Positions 53,142 through 57,517 of a stretch of DNA of 57,517 bases are shown piece after piece. The first letter of the stretch is position 1, and each line of letters starts with the position of its first letter. Source of the DNA: Acidobacteriota bacterium. GTDB taxonomy: Bacteria; Acidobacteriota; JAAYUB01. The translations under genes were made by a program, and so were the position numbers. The notes below the pieces were generated by a model. It had not been told where the DNA came from. It made no database searches and worked only from the letters and a program-made list of their open reading frames with translations. Location: the NCBI GenBank assembly GCA_016935015.1, contig JAFGRT010000070.1:1-57517 (forward strand), given 5' to 3'.

Positions 53142-53888
53142 TCAGACCTCCCCCTGCTGTTTGATGTAGCCCTTCTTGTCCAGATAATAGGGGTCGGTGA
53201 TCACTTCTTCCACCCGTTTGCGGTAGCCGGCCACCCGCCAGCGCAAATCTTTGAGGATCTCCAAAACGTGGCGCTTGACCCGGGGTTTTTCTTCCTCATC
53301 CAGCAGCAGTTCGATGAAGGCCACTCGGATTTCATCTTCACTTTCCGGGTGTCCGGCGAGGGTGTCGATGGCTGCCAGCACGACGTCGTCCTGCGGATCG
53401 TTGAGGAACGGGAGCAGTACCTGAATGATTTGGGGATCTTTGTATTCCCCCAAGGCCTGGATGATGTCGATTTTTTTTTCCGGCACCCGGTCGTATTCGG
53501 GCGTGAAATCGCTCAGGATTTCCAGCAGAATGTCGCGCGTCCGCTCGGCGCCGGCGATCTCCTTGAGAAGCCGCAGCGGGAAGGCCAGATTCTCCCGCTC
53601 GTTGATGTGGCGGAGCAGGGGACCGATGGCGGCCTCGCCTGTGGCCCGTATCCTGTCATACACAAATTTTTTCTCTTCCTCATCCTCGATAATTTGCGGC
53701 GTCTGGACATTGAAACGTTGCAGCAGGCCATAGATAGCCGCAGGTGTGTCATGGGCGGCCAGTTCTTCGGCCGCCGCCAACCGTTCCCCACTCTGGCTGT
53801 ATCTCTCGCACAGTCGTCGGGTCAGTCGTTCGATACGGCGCTCCTCTTTTTTCTCACGCTGATTGTCGAGAAAATCCTTGATGCCCAC
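53142..53888 (-). CDS. HEAT-repeat protein of unknown function
   Basis: A 248-residue, all-helical, charged protein. Several HEAT-like pairs are visible (ERLAAAEELAAHDTPAAIYGLL near 35; GEAAIGPLLRHINERENLAFPL near 85; DDVVLAAIDTLAGHPE near 165). It is probably a scaffold or binding protein in the cytoplasm. The start is a GTG at 53888, with GGAG seven bases upstream inside the end of ndk; it lies 3 bases after ndk and closes the sucD-kor-ndk operon. Confidence 0.78.
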   Translation of the reverse strand: MGIKDFLDNQREKKEERRIERLTRRLCERYSQSGERLAAAEELAAHDTPAAIYGLLQRFNVQTPQIIEDEEEKKFVYDRIRATGEAAIGPLLRHINERENLAFPLRLLKEIAGAERTRDILLEILSDFTPEYDRVPEKKIDIIQALGEYKDPQIIQVLLPFLNDPQDDVVLAAIDTLAGHPESEDEIRVAFIELLLDEEEKPRVKRHVLEILKDLRWRVAGYRKRVEEVITDPYYLDKKGYIKQQGEV

Positions 53889-53891
53889 GTT

Positions 53892-54317
53892 TTACTCCGG
53901 GTACATTTCAAGGTTGTTGAAAAAATAGGGGATTTCCTGGGCGGCGGATTCGGGGGAATCCGAACCATGCACCGCGTTCCGTTCAATAGTGGTGCCGAAA
54001 GCCGCCCGGATGGTTCCGGCCTCGGCCTGGGCAGGGTTGGTCGGTCCCATAAGCGCCCGCCAGCGGGCGATGGCGTCCGTGGCCTCGATGACCATCACCA
54101 CGATGGGACTCTCGGACATGAAACTCGTCAAATCGTTGAAAAAGGTGCGTTCCCGGTGGACATGATAGAATCCTTCGGCTTCCCATTTGGTCAGATGCAG
54201 CATTTTCATCGCCCGGATGGCCAGACCGGATTCGTAGATCATGGTGATGATCGGGCCGATTTTGCCGGCCCGGACAGCGTCGGGTTTTATGATGGCGAGA
54301 GTTTTTTCTGTATTCAT
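53892..54317 (-). CDS. ndk: nucleoside diphosphate kinase
   Basis: A 141-residue NDK that moves the gamma phosphate between NTPs and NDPs. It has the family start [10 protein letters not shown] (near 6), [18 protein letters not shown] (near 90) and the active-site histidine in RNAVHGSDS (near 113-121). Length and motifs are complete. Its ATG overlaps the korC stop (ATGA). Lying in one operon with succinyl-CoA synthetase, it probably balances GTP and ATP made by that step. Confidence 0.97.
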   Translation of the reverse strand: MNTEKTLAIIKPDAVRAGKIGPIITMIYESGLAIRAMKMLHLTKWEAEGFYHVHRERTFFNDLTSFMSESPIVVMVIEATDAIARWRALMGPTNPAQAEAGTIRAAFGTTIERNAVHGSDSPESAAQEIPYFFNNLEMYPE

Positions 54318-54865
54318 TCTTCCTTGAATTCCTTGGCGGCTTCGCGGCCGAGTTTGAGCGCCCGGGTGTTGATGTCTTCGGTCCCCTTGGGAACGCGGCG
54401 CAGGACGGCTTTTTCCAGCGATTCATAATTGACGATCTGGGTCAATTCCTGGATGATGCCCAGCGAAATCATGTTGACGACGACTTCACGGCCGATCTTT
54501 TTCCGGGCCAGATCGATAATGGGAATGGCGACCAAGCGGAAATCGGTGGAAGCAGGCGGTTTGACCGAATCCGCTTCGATGATGACCAGTCCGTTCTTCT
54601 TGGTGTCGCCGGCATATTTGTCATAGGACTGCTGATTGAGGGCCAGCAGCAAATCGGGCTGGGTAGCTTTGGGATAGCTGATCGGCTCGGTTCCGATGAC
54701 CACCTCGGCCTTGCTGGCGCCGCCGCGCGCTTCAGGGCCGTACGACTGGGTCTGGACGGCATAAAAATCATCAAAAATTGCTGCCGCTTCCGACAGAATC
54801 ACGCCGGCCAGGACCAGGCCCTGTCCCCCGGCACCCGAGAGTCGGATTTCATATCTTTCCACCAC
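54314..54865 (-). CDS. korC: 2-oxoacid:ferredoxin oxidoreductase, gamma subunit (second copy)
   Basis: A 183-residue gamma chain: [18 protein letters not shown] near the start, [17 protein letters not shown] near 41, and [15 protein letters not shown] near 157. It lacks the Lys/Ala/Pro tail of the copy at 24677. The start chosen is GTG at 54865, five bases after GGAGG; a second GTG at 54862 fits equally well and a TTG at 54877 less well. It is separated from korB by a GC-rich hairpin and coupled to ndk. Confidence 0.9.
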   Translation of the reverse strand: MVERYEIRLSGAGGQGLVLAGVILSEAAAIFDDFYAVQTQSYGPEARGGASKAEVVIGTEPISYPKATQPDLLLALNQQSYDKYAGDTKKNGLVIIEADSVKPPASTDFRLVAIPIIDLARKKIGREVVVNMISLGIIQELTQIVNYESLEKAVLRRVPKGTEDINTRALKLGREAAKEFKEE

Positions 54866-54920
54866 AAGTACCTCCAAATACCTTTATGATCGGCGTGAAA
54901 TCGGTTTGAGGTCTGGCTCA

Positions 54921-54960
54921 CGGCCGGCCGGCGTTTGTCAGCCCGGGGCTGGCCGGCCGG
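54921..54960. repeat. GC-rich inverted repeat between korB and korC
   Basis: CGGCCGGCC (54921-54929) and GGCCGGCCG (54951-54959) can pair as a strong stem around a 21-base loop. No T tract follows on either strand. In a minus-strand operon it may stabilise the upstream mRNA or lower expression of downstream genes. Confidence 0.6.
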
Positions 54961-54968
54961 AACCGGCA

Positions 54969-55811
54969 TTATATTTCCTCGGATTCGGGCAGTCCCCGGA
55001 CCTGCTCGATCAGTTCGTCGTATAAATGCGTGTATTCAGGCCGCGATGTATTCACCAGTTCGCCGGTGAGGATCTTTCCGGACAGTTCCTCCGCGGACAT
55101 ATTCTTGGATTTGGCTACGGAAACGGTGCTGTCTTTCTGCCACATCAGGTTGTCAATGGGAGTTCGCAGCCGGTTCTTGCGACCGTAATAGGTCGGGCAC
55201 TGGCTGAGAGCTTCGATGACCGAAAAGCCGGGATTCTGAATCCCCTTTTCGATGAATTTATCCAGCTGGGTGGCGTGAAAGGCGGTGCTGCGGGCGACAT
55301 AGGTAGCGCCGGCGGCCGCGGCCAAATTGCAGATGTCAAAGGGCGGCTCCACATTGCCGTAGGGCGCAGTGGTGGCGAATGAATGCTGCGGCGTGGTGGG
55401 CGAGTATTGACCACCGGTCATGCCGTAGATGTAATTGTTGAAAACGATGAGGGTCATGTCGATATTGCGACGGCAGGCATGAATGAAATGGTTGCCGCCG
55501 ATGGCGGTGGCATCGCCGTCACCGCTGACCAGGATCACGTGCATATCCGGCCGGGTCAGCTTTATACCCGTGGCGAAGGCCAGGGCGCGGCCGTGGGTGG
55601 TGTGTAAAGTGTTGAAGTCCACATAGCCCACGGCTCGGGAAGAACAGCCGATGCCGGAAACGAAAGCGATTTTGTTCTTGTCCAGTTGCAGCCGCTCGAT
55701 GGCCCGCAGGATGGCTTTCAGGACAATCCCATGACCGCAGCCGGGGCACCAGATATGGGGGATATATTGGATCCGCAGATATTCGGCGTAATTGTAAACT
55801 TTGGATGGCAT
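54969..55811 (-). CDS. korB: 2-oxoacid:ferredoxin oxidoreductase, beta (TPP) subunit (second copy)
   Basis: A 280-residue TPP-binding chain: WCPGCGHGIVLKAI near 21, GIGCSSR near 52, GDGDATAIGGNH near 96 and NNYIYGMTGGQYSPTTP near 122. GGAGGT precedes the ATG. With sucD in the same operon, 2-oxoglutarate is the likeliest substrate, giving succinyl-CoA. It is clearly related to, but distinct from, the beta chain at 23812. Confidence 0.94.
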   Translation of the reverse strand: MPSKVYNYAEYLRIQYIPHIWCPGCGHGIVLKAILRAIERLQLDKNKIAFVSGIGCSSRAVGYVDFNTLHTTHGRALAFATGIKLTRPDMHVILVSGDGDATAIGGNHFIHACRRNIDMTLIVFNNYIYGMTGGQYSPTTPQHSFATTAPYGNVEPPFDICNLAAAAGATYVARSTAFHATQLDKFIEKGIQNPGFSVIEALSQCPTYYGRKNRLRTPIDNLMWQKDSTVSVAKSKNMSAEELSGKILTGELVNTSRPEYTHLYDELIEQVRGLPESEEI

Positions 55812-55841
55812 AGACGACCTCCGTATATTCGGCGCCGGGCG

Positions 55842-56975
55842 TCAGCGTCCCTGAACCGCGGCGATGATCTGGTCGGGCGTAATGGGATCACCGTCCGTCC
55901 GGTTGACTTGGATGATGGGAATATCGCGGCCCAAGATCCGCCGTAGCACCAGTACGTATTGGCCCAGATTCATTTCGGGCACCACGATCAGCTTCTTGCC
56001 GGCCGCCGCTCTCAGGATGTCTTCCTCGGGCGTGGGGAAAAGGGTCAACGGCCGAAAAAGCCCGACCTTGCGACCTTCCTTGCGCAGGATATCCGCCGCC
56101 CGTCTGGCCGAACGGGCGGTGGAGCCGTAGGCGATGATGAGGCTCTCTGCGTCATCCACCATATAGGCCTCGTTCTTGAGAATAAGCGGCCGGTTATCTT
56201 CAATCTTGGCAATGAGGGCATGATGCAGTGCCTGACGAATTTTGGGATCACCCGTCGGAAACCCGGTGAGACCATGATCCAGGCCCGTGACATGAAAACG
56301 GCTGCCGGTCCCGAAGTTGGGTATCAGCGGCACGCCTTCCTCGTTTCTCTCGTAGGGGCGTTCCCAGTTCTTGTCGACGGGCGGCTTGGGCCGATGCCAC
56401 AGCTCGATCTCCGCGGGATCACACAGTTCGATTTTTTCGCGCATGTGACCGTTGATTTCGTCCAGCAACAAAACCACGGGATTGCGGAATCGTTCGGCCA
56501 GGTTGAAGGCACGGATGCTCTCATGGTAGATTTCCTGAACCGTTGTCGGTGCGGTGACGATGATGGGGTGGTCTCCGTGGGTTCCCCAGCGGGCCTGGAG
56601 GACGTCGGCCTGAGCCGGCGACGTCGGCGCGCCGGTGGATGGACCGCCGCGCATCACATTCACGATGACGCAGGGCACCTCGGCCATGCAGGCCATACCC
56701 AGGTTTTCCTGTTTCAGGGAGAAGCCGGGTCCACTGGTCGCGGTCATGGACTTGGCGCCGGCCAGGGCGGCGCCGATCACGGCGCCCATTGCCCCGATCT
56801 CATCCTCCATCTGGATGAATTTGCCCTCGTGGCGTGGCAGAAGCGCCGAGAGTTGCTCAGCGATTTCCGAGGACGGCGAGATGGGGTAGCCACCGAAAAA
56901 GTTGCACCCGGCATCGATGGCGCCCAGGGCACAGGCTTCGTTTCCCTGAACAAATCGGACTCGTTTAGTATTCAT
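55842..56975 (-). CDS. korA: 2-oxoacid:ferredoxin oxidoreductase, alpha subunit (second copy)
   Basis: A 377-residue alpha chain: GGYPISPSSEIAEQL near 30, QMEDEIGAMGAVIGAALAG near 54, TSGPGFSLKQEN near 80, NVMRGGPSTGAPTSPAQ near 105 and RWGTHGDHPI near 128. The ATG at 56975 is used; a TTG two codons earlier also fits. The ribosome site is weak. It lies between korD and korB of the second KOR set. Confidence 0.94.
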   Translation of the reverse strand: MNTKRVRFVQGNEACALGAIDAGCNFFGGYPISPSSEIAEQLSALLPRHEGKFIQMEDEIGAMGAVIGAALAGAKSMTATSGPGFSLKQENLGMACMAEVPCVIVNVMRGGPSTGAPTSPAQADVLQARWGTHGDHPIIVTAPTTVQEIYHESIRAFNLAERFRNPVVLLLDEINGHMREKIELCDPAEIELWHRPKPPVDKNWERPYERNEEGVPLIPNFGTGSRFHVTGLDHGLTGFPTGDPKIRQALHHALIAKIEDNRPLILKNEAYMVDDAESLIIAYGSTARSARRAADILRKEGRKVGLFRPLTLFPTPEEDILRAAAGKKLIVVPEMNLGQYVLVLRRILGRDIPIIQVNRTDGDPITPDQIIAAVQGR

Positions 56976-57038
56976 GATCAAATCTCACAGAATGAATTTC
57001 GCTAATTTTTCGATGAGAGCTCCCAGGGATGGCCTTGT

Positions 57039-57290
57039 CTAAGGCTTATTTTTTTTGCGGAGATTCTCGGCGTATTCGTTATCAACGGCGATGGCGAAAT
57101 CCGGACAACGGAGATCGCACATCTGGCAGCCGATGCATTTTTCCGGGTACAGTACGACGACTTTGCCCTTTTTTAGGCCCAGGGTATGGGTGGGACAAAG
57201 TTCGACGCAAATGCCGCAACCCTTGCAATTTTCAATGATGATGGTGATGTTGTGTTCTTTCTCTTTTGGCATGATGGACGTTTCTGGCAT
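57039..57290 (-). CDS. korD: 2-oxoacid:ferredoxin oxidoreductase, ferredoxin (delta) subunit (second copy)
   Basis: An 83-residue 2[4Fe-4S] ferredoxin with CKGCGICVELCP (near 23-34) and CIGCQMCDLRCP (near 52-63). GAGGAAG precedes the ATG at 57290, only 16 bases behind the sucD stop. It passes electrons from the second KOR. Confidence 0.93.
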   Translation of the reverse strand: MPETSIMPKEKEHNITIIIENCKGCGICVELCPTHTLGLKKGKVVVLYPEKCIGCQMCDLRCPDFAIAVDNEYAENLRKKNKP

Positions 57291-57306
57291 GGGTGTCTTC
57301 CTCGAT

Positions 57307-57517
57307 TTATTTCATCACGGAGTGGGCCGTGGCTCCGATGTCGGCCGGGCTTTCCACCACGGCGATACCGGCCTCCCGCAGGGCGGCCATCTTGTCGGCG
57401 GCGGTGCCCTTGCCCCCGCTGATGATGGCCCCGGCATGGCCCATGCGGCGTCCCGGCGGGGCTGTGCGGCCGGCGATGAAGCTGACTACCGGCTTGGGAA
57501 AATTCTGCCGGATCCAG
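57307..57517 (-). CDS. sucD: succinyl-CoA synthetase alpha subunit, C-terminal part
   Basis: The window edge cuts this gene; the last 69 residues are present. They read [20 protein letters not shown], then [15 protein letters not shown] and VVESPADIG, ending in the stop at 57307-57309. These are the standard end of SucD, including the family stretch [17 protein letters not shown]. It makes succinate and NTP from succinyl-CoA. Its operon partners korDABC supply that substrate. Confidence 0.95.
   Translation of the reverse strand, partial: WIRQNFPKPVVSFIAGRTAPPGRRMGHAGAIISGGKGTAADKMAALREAGIAVVESPADIGATAHSVMK

Noticed and set aside
1-57517. Mobile element, prophage or CRISPR array
   Set aside because: No transposase, integrase, terminal repeats, direct-repeat array or tRNA-associated attachment site was seen.

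Overview
The window looks like a chromosomal segment of a GC-rich, strictly anaerobic bacterium. It carries two sets of 2-oxoacid:ferredoxin oxidoreductase genes, a tungsten aldehyde oxidoreductase-type enzyme, a large heterodisulfide reductase (Hdr) block with two in-frame UGA (selenocysteine) codons, and no aerobic respiratory genes. Several single genes (a lipoprotein-like protein with a W...LxDSPW motif, a DUF6599-like protein, a membrane-bound spermidine-synthase-like fusion) recall Acidobacteriota or related deep-branching phyla. That assignment is an inference from protein character; there is no rRNA or marker gene to settle it. I saw no tRNA, rRNA, CRISPR array, insertion sequence or phage gene.

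Layout. (1) 1-2741: promoter, poly-ferredoxin and AOR-family enzyme, closed by a terminator. (2) 2813-12322, minus strand: a three-gene NRPS operon read in the order acyl ligase-carrier, C-A-PCP, C-A-PCP-TE. It should make a small N-acylated dipeptide; the last A domain reads as proline-like. (3) 13103-16373, divergent from the NRPS: a small coupled ORF, a radical SAM/SPASM protein and a Tat-type exported WD40 propeller with a tail carrying three CxC pairs. This is a candidate peptide- or protein-modification system. (4) 16579-22226: housekeeping and unknown genes (membrane-anchored protein, RlmI-like methyltransferase, MurF, PPP-type phosphatase, tandem GNATs).

(5) 22378-33976: one long co-directional energy cluster, korDABC-hdrC-hdrB-hdrA(Sec)-hdrA-like-mvhD-hdrD-like-hdrA/mvhD fusion(Sec)-zinc ribbon. 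Both UGA codons sit at the same conserved HdrA position, and each is followed by a hairpin with the same GGTC loop but with a compensatory base-pair change in the stem. This is strong internal evidence for selenocysteine insertion. The genes probably move electrons between 2-oxoacid-derived ferredoxin and a disulfide or other acceptor by flavin-based bifurcation or confurcation.

(6) 34137-42442: membrane and secreted proteins (GT-C-like membrane protein, exonuclease/phosphatase-fold protein with dockerin-like end, sorbosone dehydrogenase-like protein, spermidine-synthase-like fusion), two of them apparently expressed from promoters that leave almost no 5' leader. (7) 42531-50535, minus: DUF6599-like protein, two histidine kinases, a response regulator and a 1080-residue transporter-HEAT-cNMP fusion. 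(8) 50764-52703: hflK-hflC. (9) 53142-57517, minus: sucD(partial)-korDABC-ndk-HEAT protein, which reads as a TCA-cycle module turning 2-oxoglutarate into succinyl-CoA and then succinate plus NTP, with Ndk balancing the nucleotide pool.
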